From NCBI GenBank assembly GCA_030426665.1, contig JAUHYD010000001.1, positions 62,001 through 126,000 of the forward strand: a stretch of DNA of 64,000 nucleotides, in the 5' to 3' direction. Source of the DNA: Bacteroidia bacterium (lineage in GTDB: Bacteria; Bacteroidota; Bacteroidia; Chitinophagales; Chitinophagaceae). Made by a program: the position numbers and the translations under genes. Of the stretch, positions 50,150 through 59,264 are shown one piece after another (within the stretch, counting starts at the first letter, position 1; each line of letters begins with the position of its first letter). The notes below the pieces were generated by a model that did no database searches, was not told the origin of the DNA, and was given only the letters and a program-made list of their open reading frames with translations.

Positions 50150-50474
50150 AATGGGCATTTTAAAGAGATTAAAAGCAAAAAAGAATATTACAAATATATG
50201 ATTTTTCGTATAGCAATTCGGGCAACCCTGTTAAAACGATGCCAAGATCAGGGTAATGCTTCTTAGGGTTTGAATATGCTCCACGGCAATTTTGCATATA
50301 AAAATAATATAATAAAAGGGTATAAAATAAGCTGTCAGACACATCGATTATTTACTGGTACTTTATATTTTTTACTCGTTTTTTTTCTATTGAATACAGA
50401 TGAGTAGTGCTTTATATTTATAGTTGTATTGCCGTCATTTTTAAATACATTTGTATACAATAAAATCTGACAAT
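50150..50474. other. Divergent intergenic region between porP-like gene and small exported protein
   Basis: It contains a TATATTTG -7 box for the porP-like gene (50198-50191, minus) and a full promoter for the gene at 50475. I see no RNA gene or repeat. Confidence 0.5.
50424..50453 (+). promoter_or_regulatory. Promoter with exact 19-nt spacing
   Basis: TTG (50424-50426), 19 nt, TACATTTG (50446-50453), the best promoter match in the window. It lies 21 nt before the ATG at 50475. Confidence 0.6.
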
Positions 50475-50879
50475 ATGCGCAACAAATTACTTCTGGTTTG
50501 CCTGACTTTTTTATCATTCGGGCTACCGGACATCGTAATCGCCCAAACCGCATCTATCTCCGGTATTAGGGTTCAAAATGAAAAAGTTGTGGTGACTGTT
50601 TCCAGTACTGAAGCGTTCTATATCGGAAATAACATTCATGTTCTTTATATAGGTGATAAGCACTTTGACCTATATGACCAAAACAATAGTGAGCAAAAAG
50701 GGACTCTTACTTACTACATACCGAAGGAGGATTTCTCAAAATTAGCGGATGGGGCAAAAGTCTTCCTTTCTTATGGCGAAGCGACATTCGATACTGAAGA
50801 AGATTTTAATGATTTATTGAAAGCAGATCCGGAACGTCATTGGATATTGGGAAAATTAGATAAATCAATGATGAAATAG
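50475..50879 (+). CDS. Small exported protein of unknown function
   Basis: The 134-residue protein has a signal peptide (about 1-24, ending VIAQ) and a compact beta-rich body with no family match I can name. The frame extends upstream to 50451, but the ATG at 50475 begins the signal peptide and lies just after a good promoter. It lies 47 bp before the alpha/beta hydrolase gene in the same direction, so they may form an operon. Its size and charged surface suggest a small periplasmic or secreted domain. Confidence 0.7.
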   Translation: MRNKLLLVCLTFLSFGLPDIVIAQTASISGIRVQNEKVVVTVSSTEAFYIGNNIHVLYIGDKHFDLYDQNNSEQKGTLTYYIPKEDFSKLADGAKVFLSYGEATFDTEEDFNDLLKADPERHWILGKLDKSMMK

Positions 50880-50926
50880 ATATCCCATCCGGCATTTTGC
50901 AATCTTTATTTAAACTTCTTCTGACA

Positions 50927-53185
50927 ATGACACATATCAATAATATCAAAATTACTATTTTCCTTGTTCTTCTTTTCAGCCAATTGGGCGCCTCGGCTCA
51001 AACTGCGCCAGACCCGGGTATCCCGGGGCCGTACCCGGTAACCAAAGCGGAGTATAACCTTGGCGACTTAGCAGCAACACTCGACAGCTTTGGCAATCAG
51101 GTAGAAGTGAGAGGCTCTGTGCACTATCCTACAGGGTTGGCTGCCGGTCCGTATCCGGTAATTGTGTTGCTTCACGGCCGGCACGCGACCTGCTATCGCA
51201 CTTCATCGCCTTTCAATGCTACACTTGCCTGGCCCTGCCCGTCGGGATATGCGTCAATTGAGAGCTTTCAGGGCTATGACTATCATGCAAAGTTCATGGC
51301 AAGTCATGGGTATATAGTTATTTCGATTTCGTGCAACGCTATTAATGCCGCCGACAATAGCCGACCTGACAGGGGCATGCCGGCACGTGGTCAATTGGTT
51401 CAGTATCATCTTAATTTATGGAACGCTTACAACACAACAGGAGGGGCACCATTCGGAACAACTTTTGTGGGTAAGCTGGACTTACAGCGTATCGGCACTA
51501 TGGGGCACTCGCGTGGCGGCGAAGGTGTAGTTTACCATGCCCGTTTAAATGAATCGCTTGGCAGCCCGTATGGAATAAAGGGAGTGATTACTCTTGCACC
51601 GGTGGACTTCTTTCGCAGAACGCTGAATAATATCCCATTAATGAACATTGCTCCTTATTGCGATGGGGATGTGTCGAATATACAGGGTGTACACTTCTAC
51701 GATGATGTACGATATAATGTAGTGACCGACGAAGCACCAAAACACAACATTGTAATGATGGGCGCCAATCATAATTTCTACAATACTGTATGGACGCCGG
51801 GTTCTTACATTTCAGGCACTTCGGACGATTGGGGCGCAACCAGTACGGATCCTCACTGTGGTGCCAGTGTTCCCGGTAACGGACGATTCGATACGAGCAC
51901 ACAAAAGTCGGCGTACAACTCTTATGCAAGTGCTTTCTTCCGTATGTATGTTGGTGGCGAAGAACAGTTCGCACCAATATTAGAAGTAAAAGACGTTGTA
52001 CCTCCGGCATCATCCATGTTAGACACCTCAAACGTGTTTGTATCCTGGCAGCCGGGACCGTTTGACCGCGTTGATATTAACCGGATACAAACGGTTTCGA
52101 ATGAAACAATCAACACTTTGGGTGGCACTGTTGCTTCCGGAGGCCTTGTGTCTTCGGGTATTTGTGGCGGCGGTTTGGGCATGACAGCCTGCAGCGTGTC
52201 CAGCTCCAACAGTAAAGAGCCTCATAAAGGAACCTCCTCAGTAGGTGGGCTAGCACAAATGGGATTAAGGTGGAACAGTGCTGCTGACTACTATGAGAAT
52301 AATATACCTGCAGCGGAGCAGGACCTAACACTTGCAGAAAGACTACAATTCAGAGCTGCACTCCGATTTAATCAATGTACACCTGGTGTAAATCTGAACT
52401 TCACAGTACAGCTGATTGACTCCGCCGGAGATATCGCGAGTACGGATGTTCACCAGCACAGCTATGCCTTGTTTTACCAACCCGGCACGCATGCTACCTT
52501 GTTACCCAAAGTAATGTTTAACACAATCAGCATTCCGATAGATAGTTTCACCGGTATAGACAGGACTAAAGTGAGAAAGGTGAAATTTTTGTTTGACAAA
52601 TCAGTTTCCGGCTCAATATTGGTAAGTGATATAGCATTTGTGAATAGTAAATGCGGAATACTGGATGCAACATACGGTTACGATTATGACACGATAGGTT
52701 ATGACATGGACTTTATGGATACAGTAACTGCGAATAATGGAGATACCGTAAGCATCCTATGGAATTTCGGAGACCCTGCATCTGGTCTTGCCGATACCTC
52801 GACGGCTCACAATCCTAATCACGTATTTACTACGGCAGGGGACTACAATGTCTGCTTGTATGTTTATGCAAAGCGCGGCAATGTACGTACGTGTAAAGAT
52901 AGCCTCTGTACGACTGTTCATTTGGATTGGGCACTGGCGGCTTCGGACCCACTATTGAGTCATATAAAAGTATACCCGAACCCGGCACAGAACTTTATCA
53001 GGATTACCGGAGCTGATGATGCAAACGAATTGCAACTACTCAACTCCATCGGGCAAACCGTTCTTTCTACACAACTAAACTCCGGGTACGTAGCAATTCC
53101 GGAAAACTTGCCAAACGGGCTTTACTACGTAGTGATAACTACACCTGACGGACAAGCACACCGGAAGATAATTGTAACAAGATAG
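50927..53185 (+). CDS. T9SS-secreted alpha/beta hydrolase with PKD domain
   Basis: The 752-residue protein has a signal peptide (about 1-25, ending ASAQ). An alpha/beta-hydrolase domain (about 30-330) has the nucleophile elbow GHSRGGEG and an upstream VIVLLHGRH oxyanion segment. A beta domain follows, then a PKD-like domain (about 590-670, ILWNFGDP with VFTTAGDYNVCLYVYA). The tail is T9SS type A (IKVYPNPAQNFIRI). Probably an esterase, lipase or peptidase acting outside the cell; the substrate is unknown. I chose the ATG at 50927, since the longer frame begins at a TTG. Confidence 0.9.
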   Translation: MTHINNIKITIFLVLLFSQLGASAQTAPDPGIPGPYPVTKAEYNLGDLAATLDSFGNQVEVRGSVHYPTGLAAGPYPVIVLLHGRHATCYRTSSPFNATLAWPCPSGYASIESFQGYDYHAKFMASHGYIVISISCNAINAADNSRPDRGMPARGQLVQYHLNLWNAYNTTGGAPFGTTFVGKLDLQRIGTMGHSRGGEGVVYHARLNESLGSPYGIKGVITLAPVDFFRRTLNNIPLMNIAPYCDGDVSNIQGVHFYDDVRYNVVTDEAPKHNIVMMGANHNFYNTVWTPGSYISGTSDDWGATSTDPHCGASVPGNGRFDTSTQKSAYNSYASAFFRMYVGGEEQFAPILEVKDVVPPASSMLDTSNVFVSWQPGPFDRVDINRIQTVSNETINTLGGTVASGGLVSSGICGGGLGMTACSVSSSNSKEPHKGTSSVGGLAQMGLRWNSAADYYENNIPAAEQDLTLAERLQFRAALRFNQCTPGVNLNFTVQLIDSAGDIASTDVHQHSYALFYQPGTHATLLPKVMFNTISIPIDSFTGIDRTKVRKVKFLFDKSVSGSILVSDIAFVNSKCGILDATYGYDYDTIGYDMDFMDTVTANNGDTVSILWNFGDPASGLADTSTAHNPNHVFTTAGDYNVCLYVYAKRGNVRTCKDSLCTTVHLDWALAASDPLLSHIKVYPNPAQNFIRITGADDANELQLLNSIGQTVLSTQLNSGYVAIPENLPNGLYYVVITTPDGQAHRKIIVTR

Positions 53186-53230
53186 TCGGACTACTATCGT
53201 CTGTTTGCCAACACAAAAGATATTGACCAT

Positions 53231-53271
53231 AAAAATGCCGGATGTACATCAAAGGAACATCCGGCATTTTT
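53231..53271. terminator. Bidirectional terminator
   Basis: AAAAATGCCGGATGT (53231-53245) pairs with ACATCCGGCATTTTT (53257-53271) around an 11-nt loop. A- and T-runs at both ends suit the convergent genes on either side. Confidence 0.85.
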
Positions 53272-53298
53272 TGCCTTAGGATTCAATTAATTACTGAA

Positions 53299-53940
53299 TT
53301 ACGCTCTCGTATATTTTATCTCCAACGATTTAAATTCAGTTCCGTCAGGCGTCATATCATACACCTCCATCAACATGTTGTTATCATCTATGAATCGGAA
53401 AACTTCTCTCATAGTTTTGTCTTTTCCTGTAAATATATCGGATACGGTCCCCTTCAAATTCATTTGTTTAGCAGCAGCGTCGTAGTCTCCTTCCATAACA
53501 ATTATTCCTGTCCCCATATTGTCCATCCAAGTATTGACAAACTTCTTCTTTGTATTATCGAAGGCTGTATAACCCATACCCTCAAAAGGCATACCCATTA
53601 CCATGGCTTCAAGCTTGCAATGTTGGTATCTATCACCAAGCGCCATATCGTATACGCAAACTCCTGAGCTTTTACCCGGTTCGGCACCAGGTTCCATCCA
53701 CGAGGTCATTTCCATGTTCCACTTTCCGTTTTGCGATGCCAGTAGCGCATGCATTTCTCCGGGCGTCATATAATCCATCCACATTTTTGCCATAGCAGCC
53801 GAATCTAATTCCGGAGCTGCTGCTTCGGCCGCAGCGGGAGCTGTTTCCTCTACAACTTGTTCTTCTGCTTTTTCGGCAGGCTGATTGCAGGCAGCAAATG
53901 TAACCCCTGCAATAATGCATAAAAATACTATCTTTTTCAT
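53299..53940 (-). CDS. DUF1579 domain lipoprotein
   Basis: The 213-residue protein has a lipoprotein signal (lipobox TFAAC, Cys18). A low-complexity Ala/Glu linker (about 20-45) precedes a DUF1579 domain (about 60-213) with GKWNMEMTSWMEPG and later VMEGDYDAAAKQMNLKG. The family has no established function; a lipocalin-like beta fold is likely from the strand pattern. It would be anchored in the periplasm or outer membrane. It shares a terminator with the convergent hydrolase. Confidence 0.85.
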   Translation of the reverse strand: MKKIVFLCIIAGVTFAACNQPAEKAEEQVVEETAPAAAEAAAPELDSAAMAKMWMDYMTPGEMHALLASQNGKWNMEMTSWMEPGAEPGKSSGVCVYDMALGDRYQHCKLEAMVMGMPFEGMGYTAFDNTKKKFVNTWMDNMGTGIIVMEGDYDAAAKQMNLKGTVSDIFTGKDKTMREVFRFIDDNNMLMEVYDMTPDGTEFKSLEIKYTRA

Positions 53941-54070
53941 AATTGTTTTTTTTGCAAATTACAAAAAGCACCTAATAAACAAAATATAATTTCTCGAATC
54001 ACATAAAAATAGTTAGACAAACCTAATAAACACTTAAAACCTTCCTAATAGACAATTAATTCACTCATAT

Positions 54071-54104
54071 AAAAAATGGCCGTTGTTTGGTAACAACAGC
54101 CATT
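54071..54104 (-). terminator. Terminator of the infA-rplQ operon
   Basis: AATGGC-C-GTTGTT pairs with AACAAC-A-GCCATT around TGGT, with one C/A mismatch. On the minus strand a T-run follows (plus-strand A-run 54071-54076). It lies 25 nt past the rplQ stop. Confidence 0.8.
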
Positions 54105-54128
54105 CTATTATATTGAAATTTGTTTGAC

Positions 54129-54680
54129 TTATGAATTAGTCGTATCCTCTGCAGGCGCCTCATCAGTAGAGGTTTCTTCAGGAGTAGCCGGCGCTTCAGT
54201 TGCCTCTGCTACAGGCGCTGCAGCCTCAACTGTAGCTTCAGAAGCCTTTTTGCTACCACCACCTCTGCGGCTACGACGAGTTTTCTTAGCTGCTGTTTCT
54301 TCAGCATCTTTGGTATACAATGTATTGAAGTCAACAAGCTCAATCATTGCCATATCAGCAGCATCACCTACACGACGTGGCAACTTAATGATACGAGTGT
54401 ATCCACCCGGACGGTCTGCAACCTTGTCGCTGATAACGCCGAAAAGTTCTTTTATTGCTTCTTTGCTCTGCAAATAGCTGAAAACAACACGACGGTTGTG
54501 AGTACTGTCTTTCTTAGACTTAGTGATCAACGGCTCTGCATATACACGCAAAGCTTTTGCTTTTGCAAGTGTTGTAGTAATGCGCTTATACTGAATAAGC
54601 TGGCAAGTAAGATTCGACAACAGCGCAGCGCGGTGAGAAGCGGTGCGGCTTAAATTTTTGATTTTGTCTCCGTGACGCAT
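54129..54680 (-). CDS. rplQ: 50S ribosomal protein L17
   Basis: The 183-residue protein opens with [20 protein letters not shown] and [10 protein letters not shown], the L17 core (about 1-118). A C-terminal extension of about 65 residues rich in Ala, Glu and Thr follows, common in Bacteroidota L17 but absent in E. coli. L17 is in the large ribosomal subunit near the tunnel exit. It is the last gene of the operon, 136 bp after rpoA, and is followed by a terminator. Confidence 0.97.
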   Translation of the reverse strand: MRHGDKIKNLSRTASHRAALLSNLTCQLIQYKRITTTLAKAKALRVYAEPLITKSKKDSTHNRRVVFSYLQSKEAIKELFGVISDKVADRPGGYTRIIKLPRRVGDAADMAMIELVDFNTLYTKDAEETAAKKTRRSRRGGGSKKASEATVEAAAPVAEATEAPATPEETSTDEAPAEDTTNS

Positions 54681-54816
54681 GACAATTGTGTTTTATTCCC
54701 TCATACCGTGTCAGGAATTATGAGGTACTGTGAAAAAGTAAAAAGTATAAATCCTTAATATTTAAAAAGAGAAAAGTAGCAGCTAAATAAACTACCACCT
54801 TTCTCTTCCAAGTTTT

Positions 54817-55815
54817 TTAGTCGTCTGCTCTACGGAACTTATTGATGTCCATTCCGAAGTGTAGGCCACGCTCGTGTAATACCTGCTCGATTTCAGATAA
54901 TGATTTCTGACCGAAATTACGGAACTTCATCAGCTCCTCCTGAGTGTACTGAACCAATTCACTCAAAGAGTTGATTTTGGCAGCCTTCAAGCAGTTGAAC
55001 GCACGTACTGAAAGTTCGAGATCTTCAAGCGGTGTGTTCAATACCTTACGAACCAATAATGTTTCTTCATCAACGATCGTTTCTTTTTCCTCACGCTTAG
55101 TGTCTAAAGAAATGTTTTCGTCGGTAATGATCATCAGGTGCTGAATAAGAATGCGCGATGCTTCCTTAACCGCTTCCTCCGGATGAATAGTTCCGTCAGT
55201 GATAACTTCCATTATCAACTTTTCGAAGTCTGTACGCTGCTCAACACGCGTATTTTCTATACGATATTTCACGTTTTTGATTGGCGTGTATATAGAGTCA
55301 ATAGCAATCAGCCCCAATACAGCGTCTTCATGTCTGTTTTCTTCAGCAGGAACGTAACCACGACCTTTGCCCAAATGAATTTCTATCTGCAAAGTAGCAC
55401 CCGGGTGAATGTTACAGATAACTAAATCAGGGTTCATCACCTGAAAATCAGGCATTGCATCACCAATCATACCAGCAGTAAACTCTTCAACACCTTTAAT
55501 GTTAAGTTCAACCTTTTGGTTAGAAAAGTCACCTACTTCACCTACAGCCTTTAGGCGAACCTGCTTCAGGTTAAGTATAATTTCGGTAACATCCTGAAAA
55601 ATGCCTTTAATAGTGGCAAATTCGTGGTCTGCACCTGGAATTTTGATAGCAGTTATCGCATACCCTTCAAGAGAAGACAACAATACACGTCTGAGTGCAT
55701 TTCCGATGGTAACACCGTATCCTGGTTCCAAGGGGCGAAATTCAAACTGTGCTTCAAAGTCAGTTGTTTTTTGAAGAGCTATTTTATCCGGTTTCTGAAA
55801 ATTCAATATGGCCAT
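54817..55815 (-). CDS. rpoA: RNA polymerase subunit alpha
   Basis: The 332-residue protein has the alpha N-terminal assembly domain (about 1-235, with PLEPGYGVTIGNALRRVLLSS). A linker follows, then the C-terminal domain (about 255-332, with LSVRAFNCLKAAKI and FGQKSLSEIEQVL) that binds UP elements and activators. I chose the ATG at 55815, because MAILNFQKPDK is the conserved start; the frame extends to 55884 without match. It is between rpsD and rplQ in the operon. Confidence 0.97.
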   Translation of the reverse strand: MAILNFQKPDKIALQKTTDFEAQFEFRPLEPGYGVTIGNALRRVLLSSLEGYAITAIKIPGADHEFATIKGIFQDVTEIILNLKQVRLKAVGEVGDFSNQKVELNIKGVEEFTAGMIGDAMPDFQVMNPDLVICNIHPGATLQIEIHLGKGRGYVPAEENRHEDAVLGLIAIDSIYTPIKNVKYRIENTRVEQRTDFEKLIMEVITDGTIHPEEAVKEASRILIQHLMIITDENISLDTKREEKETIVDEETLLVRKVLNTPLEDLELSVRAFNCLKAAKINSLSELVQYTQEELMKFRNFGQKSLSEIEQVLHERGLHFGMDINKFRRADD

Positions 55816-55907
55816 ATTGATATCTATTTGATATTTGTTTGTGTACTTAATATTGTGAAAAGCAACTAATGCGCAAAGCGGCAATAAATGCCGCCATGCA
55901 AAACCGG

Positions 55908-56513
55908 TTACTTAGAATACAATTCTACTATCAATTGTTCCTTGATATTCTCCGGAACTGAATCACGGTCCGGGTGGGCGATGTATGTACCAACCATGTT
56001 GGTTTCATTGAAATCGACCCAAGTAATTCTTGTATTTTTAGGGCGAACCATTCCAGCTACCAAATTGTTTGCCTTGCTCTTTGGTTTAAACTCAATCACA
56101 TCACCCGGCTTCAATGAATATGAAGGAATGTTTACGGTGTGACCGTTAACCATCATATGCTTGTGCGACACCAGCTGACGAGCAGCGGGACGTGTAGGTG
56201 CAAAACCCATGCGGTAAACAGCATTATCCAAACGAGCTTCAAGAAGCTTTATCAGGTTTTCGCCGGTTGCACCTTTAAGGCGAGAAGCCTCAACATAAGT
56301 GTTTGCAAACTGCTTTTCTAAAAGGCCATAGGTATATTTGGCTTTTTGTTTCTCCTTCAGCTGAATTGCGTATTCGCTCGGTGCTTTACGACGGCGATTA
56401 GGTCCGTGCTGCCCGGGAGGGTTACTGTTTTTGGATAGACTCTTGCCTGATCCAAGGATTGGTTCTCCGAAAATTCGGCAAATCCTGTTTTTTGGTCCTG
56501 TATAACGTGCCAT
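55908..56513 (-). CDS. rpsD: 30S ribosomal protein S4
   Basis: The 201-residue protein starts MARYTGPKNRICRIFGEP and has an S4 RNA-binding domain (about 95-160) with RLDNAVYRMGFAPTRPAARQLVSHKH. Only one cysteine remains in the N-terminus, so it is the zinc-free form of S4. S4 is a primary 16S rRNA binder and in many bacteria represses its own operon. Its position before rpoA is the classic alpha-operon order. Confidence 0.97.
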   Translation of the reverse strand: MARYTGPKNRICRIFGEPILGSGKSLSKNSNPPGQHGPNRRRKAPSEYAIQLKEKQKAKYTYGLLEKQFANTYVEASRLKGATGENLIKLLEARLDNAVYRMGFAPTRPAARQLVSHKHMMVNGHTVNIPSYSLKPGDVIEFKPKSKANNLVAGMVRPKNTRITWVDFNETNMVGTYIAHPDRDSVPENIKEQLIVELYSK

Positions 56514-56663
56514 GACGATTTTTTTTGTTTAGGCTGTCTCGTCTCCTTTAAAAATCGTAAAATCCGATCCGGGACAGCATTTGTTATAGAAAAAATATTT
56601 TATCAAAATTGAATACAAAACAATGCCTGACCAATCCGATAAGGAATGAACAGGCTCATTTGC

Positions 56664-57062
56664 TTATACTCTACGTTTCTTAGGAGGGCGGCAGCCGTTG
56701 TGTGGCAACGGTGTAACGTCCTTGATAGAAGTAACCTCGATACCGGAGTTGTTTATTGAGCGGATAGCTCCCTCACGACCTGATCCAGGACCTTTTACAT
56801 AAACGTCTGCACGCTTCATGCCGGCTTCCATAGCAACTTTTGCACAATCCTGAGCTGCCATCTGAGCAGCGTAAGGAGTGTTCTTCTTAGATCCACGGAA
56901 TCCCATCTTACCGGCAGAAGACCATGAAATAACCTGACCACTCTTGTTTGTGATACTAATGATGATGTTGTTGAAGGTTGCACTAATGTGCACATCTCCG
57001 TGGGCATCTACTTTTACAATTCTTTTCTTAGCTGCGGTTTTAGCCGACTGTCCTTTTGCCAT
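56664..57062 (-). CDS. rpsK: 30S ribosomal protein S11
   Basis: The 132-residue protein has the S11 hallmarks: [25 protein letters not shown] and the C-terminal [13 protein letters not shown]. It lies in the platform of the small subunit. It sits between rpsM and rpsD. Confidence 0.97.
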   Translation of the reverse strand: MAKGQSAKTAAKKRIVKVDAHGDVHISATFNNIIISITNKSGQVISWSSAGKMGFRGSKKNTPYAAQMAAQDCAKVAMEAGMKRADVYVKGPGSGREGAIRSINNSGIEVTSIKDVTPLPHNGCRPPKKRRV

Positions 57063-57162
57063 TTTAAACTATTAAATTAGGTAATCTGTAAAAAATACCG
57101 GTTATCCGGCAACACGCCACTCCTCCCTGCTGCACCATAGCAGATCCGGCAGCGAACATGTT

Positions 57163-57543
57163 CTATTTCTTCGGTGCTTTTTTCTTACCGGCAACGGTCT
57201 TACGCTTTCCTTTACGAGTACGACTGTTGGTACGTGTACGCTGTCCACGCAGAGGAAGTCCCTTACGATGACGCAGACCACGATAACAGGCGATATCCAT
57301 CAAACGTTTGATGTTCATCTGCACTTCTGAACGTAACTGACCTTCAACTTTGAACTCAGAGTTGATGATGTTACGAATTGCAGTTTGCTCATCATCGTTC
57401 CATTCGTAAGCTTTCTTGTCATAAGAGACTTCAGCTTTATCGAGGATGTAACGAGCAGTGTTGTTGCCGATACCATATATATAGGTCAGCGCTATTTCAC
57501 CACGTTTGTTCTTAGGAAGGTCAATACCAGCTATACGAGCCAT
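57163..57543 (-). CDS. rpsM: 30S ribosomal protein S13
   Basis: The 126-residue protein starts [20 protein letters not shown] and ends in a basic tail ([19 protein letters not shown]). The [20 protein letters not shown] motif is diagnostic. S13 contacts the large subunit and P-site tRNA. Confidence 0.97.
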   Translation of the reverse strand: MARIAGIDLPKNKRGEIALTYIYGIGNNTARYILDKAEVSYDKKAYEWNDDEQTAIRNIINSEFKVEGQLRSEVQMNIKRLMDIACYRGLRHRKGLPLRGQRTRTNSRTRKGKRKTVAGKKKAPKK

Positions 57544-57646
57544 TTAATTTGTTTTTTGTACTACCGATGCTGCAGAGGCATTCGGGAGATGATATTTTTG
57601 TTATTGAATTATTTGTAAGATATTAAAAAATGCGCAAAACAGAAGA

Positions 57647-57763
57647 CTATCCTTGTCTTTGCTTAAAGCGTGGATTTTTTTTGTTGATGATATACAATCT
57701 TCCCTTGCGACGAACTATCTTGCAATCAACGCTGCGTTTCTTAATAGATGCTCTAACTTTCAT
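57647..57763 (-). CDS. rpmJ: 50S ribosomal protein L36
   Basis: This short frame of 38 residues reads [10 protein letters not shown], then [18 protein letters not shown], then RFKQRQG, the L36 pattern. Only one of the zinc-binding cysteines is present (Cys14), so this is the zinc-independent form. It lies between infA and rpsM, its usual place. Confidence 0.95.
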   Translation of the reverse strand: MKVRASIKKRSVDCKIVRRKGRLYIINKKNPRFKQRQG

Positions 57764-57811
57764 GGTTATGTTATTAAAAAATTAATCTTTATTTAGACCC
57801 TAAAGGGTAGT

Positions 57812-58030
57812 TTACTTGTACCTGTATATTATTCTTCCCCGACTAAGGTCGTATGGGCTCATCTCTACACCAACTTTATCGCCCGGCAGGATACGAATGT
57901 AGTGCATACGCATCTTACCGGAAATAGTTGCCAAAATTTCGTGCCCATTTTCCAGCCTTACCCGGAACATAGCATTAGATAGTGCTTCAACTATTGTCCC
58001 GTCCTGTTTAATGAGTGATTGTTTTGCCAT
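57812..58030 (-). CDS. infA: Translation initiation factor IF-1
   Basis: The 72-residue protein is a complete IF-1 OB-fold ([24 protein letters not shown]..., with [23 protein letters not shown]). It binds the A site of the 30S subunit during initiation. It is the first gene of the operon here, with its own -7 box, and is not preceded by secY or map. Confidence 0.97.
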   Translation of the reverse strand: MAKQSLIKQDGTIVEALSNAMFRVRLENGHEILATISGKMRMHYIRILPGDKVGVEMSPYDLSRGRIIYRYK

Positions 58031-58046
58031 ATTTTTTTAAGGACTG

Positions 58047-58054
58047 CAAAGGTA
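58047..58054 (-). promoter_or_regulatory. -7 box for the infA operon
   Basis: TACCTTTG followed by C on the minus strand, 17 nt before the infA ATG. A TTAG sequence about 20 nt upstream is a weak -33 candidate. Confidence 0.55.
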
Positions 58055-58282
58055 GTAAAAAGTTTTTATTTAACTAAAATATTTTTTTTCGAAATGCCCA
58101 TGCTACGTACTACCACGCAGATAAATCCTAAATTGCCGCCATTTTGCCGGTTTCCTATTAATATTCGTTCAACAGTCACTTCACCGAATTGGAATTCCGG
58201 AATCTGTTGATGAATAACAAAACGAACAGCAAAGATAGCTATTATTCAAGTGCTAACGGCTTATAATTAGACAGGCTAGTAT

Positions 58283-58290
58283 TATCTTTG
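58283..58290 (+). promoter_or_regulatory. -7 box for the 58311 gene
   Basis: TATCTTTG followed by C, 20 nt before the ATG at 58311. With the infA box it makes a divergent promoter region of 280 bp (58031-58310). Confidence 0.5.
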
Positions 58291-58310
58291 CCGCTTATTT
58301 TCGGTATCAC

Positions 58311-58886
58311 ATGCACGCAATAGAACCTTTCTATAACTGGAGACACCTGTACACTGCAGAGGAAGATGAGCAGTCTCCCTACTACGGTGCGGAGCACAGT
58401 GAGTTTGAGTTTTCCAACACTATATATAACTATTACATTCACCCTCAATGGGATGAATTCGGCTCCCGAACATTATATATCAAGATTCTGTTTGTCGACT
58501 ATGAACATAACTACGCTATTATGGAGTTAATAGGCGAATGGAATGATGCGGTAGAGGACGATATTATGCAACTGAAACGTTCGCTTATAGATCCGATGAT
58601 TGCAAAGGGCATATCGAAGTATATAATAATTACCGAGAATGTCTTGAATTTTCATAGTGGCGACACCGACTACTATGAGGAATGGGAAGAAGATATAGCT
58701 GACGATGGTGGCTGGATAGCCCTTGTGAACACACCTGAACAAACGCAGTATGATATACTGCGCAGTTCTATAAAGAATTATGTCCGGTTAATTGATAGCC
58801 CTAAGTGGCGAACATTCAAACCGGAAGACTTCTTTCAGGCGGTAGACAACAAGGTTTTTCAGATTGACACTGGTCGAGAACCCTAA
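58311..58886 (+). CDS. Conserved-looking cytoplasmic protein of unknown function
   Basis: The 191-residue protein has no signal peptide, is acidic (many D/E) and is rich in Tyr and Trp. Segments such as HPQWDEFGSRTLYIKILFVDYEHNYAIMELIGEWNDAVEDD suggest an alpha/beta fold. I do not recognise the family. It has its own -7 box (58283-58290). It ends immediately before the stop of a small convergent gene on the minus strand. Confidence 0.75.
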   Translation: MHAIEPFYNWRHLYTAEEDEQSPYYGAEHSEFEFSNTIYNYYIHPQWDEFGSRTLYIKILFVDYEHNYAIMELIGEWNDAVEDDIMQLKRSLIDPMIAKGISKYIIITENVLNFHSGDTDYYEEWEEDIADDGGWIALVNTPEQTQYDILRSSIKNYVRLIDSPKWRTFKPEDFFQAVDNKVFQIDTGREP

Positions 58887-59060
58887 CTACATTCCCGAGA
58901 GCTTTCGCATATGGTTTACACCACCTTTCTTAGCGGAGTTAATGTTTGCTTTTCCACCACTTGTACCTTTTTTTCCTTTGGGTTGATTTCCGAAAACAAT
59001 CTGTTTAGAAGGTAATTTGGTAGGCGTTGCCTTTTTGGCCGGCTGTTTAGAATTTTCCAT
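58887..59060 (-). CDS. Small basic protein (57 residues) of unknown function
   Basis: This short frame starts at the ATG at 59060 and ends with TAG at 58887, one base past the stop of the convergent gene. The product begins MENSKQPAKKATPTKLPSKQ and continues with IVFGNQPKGKKGTSGGKAN, ending in MRKLSGM. It is very basic (many Lys), with Gly/Ser-rich stretches, and likely disordered. A nucleic-acid-binding role is possible. It could be spurious, but the composition is unlike noncoding sequence here. Confidence 0.5.
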   Translation of the reverse strand: MENSKQPAKKATPTKLPSKQIVFGNQPKGKKGTSGGKANINSAKKGGVNHMRKLSGM

Positions 59061-59264
59061 AACGCAAGATAACTTAAAAGTGATTCAAAAGTTCAGTTAC
59101 ATTAAGATAGAGTTTATGTTTATTAAACTATTTTAACATATATTTTTAATAATTTAACGTAAACAATTAGTTAATAGTCGCACTACCAATTTGAATAAAT
59201 ATTTTGTAATATTGCTCTGTCACATTGTTTACAATAAACACTTTTTTAATTTAACGTAAAAATT

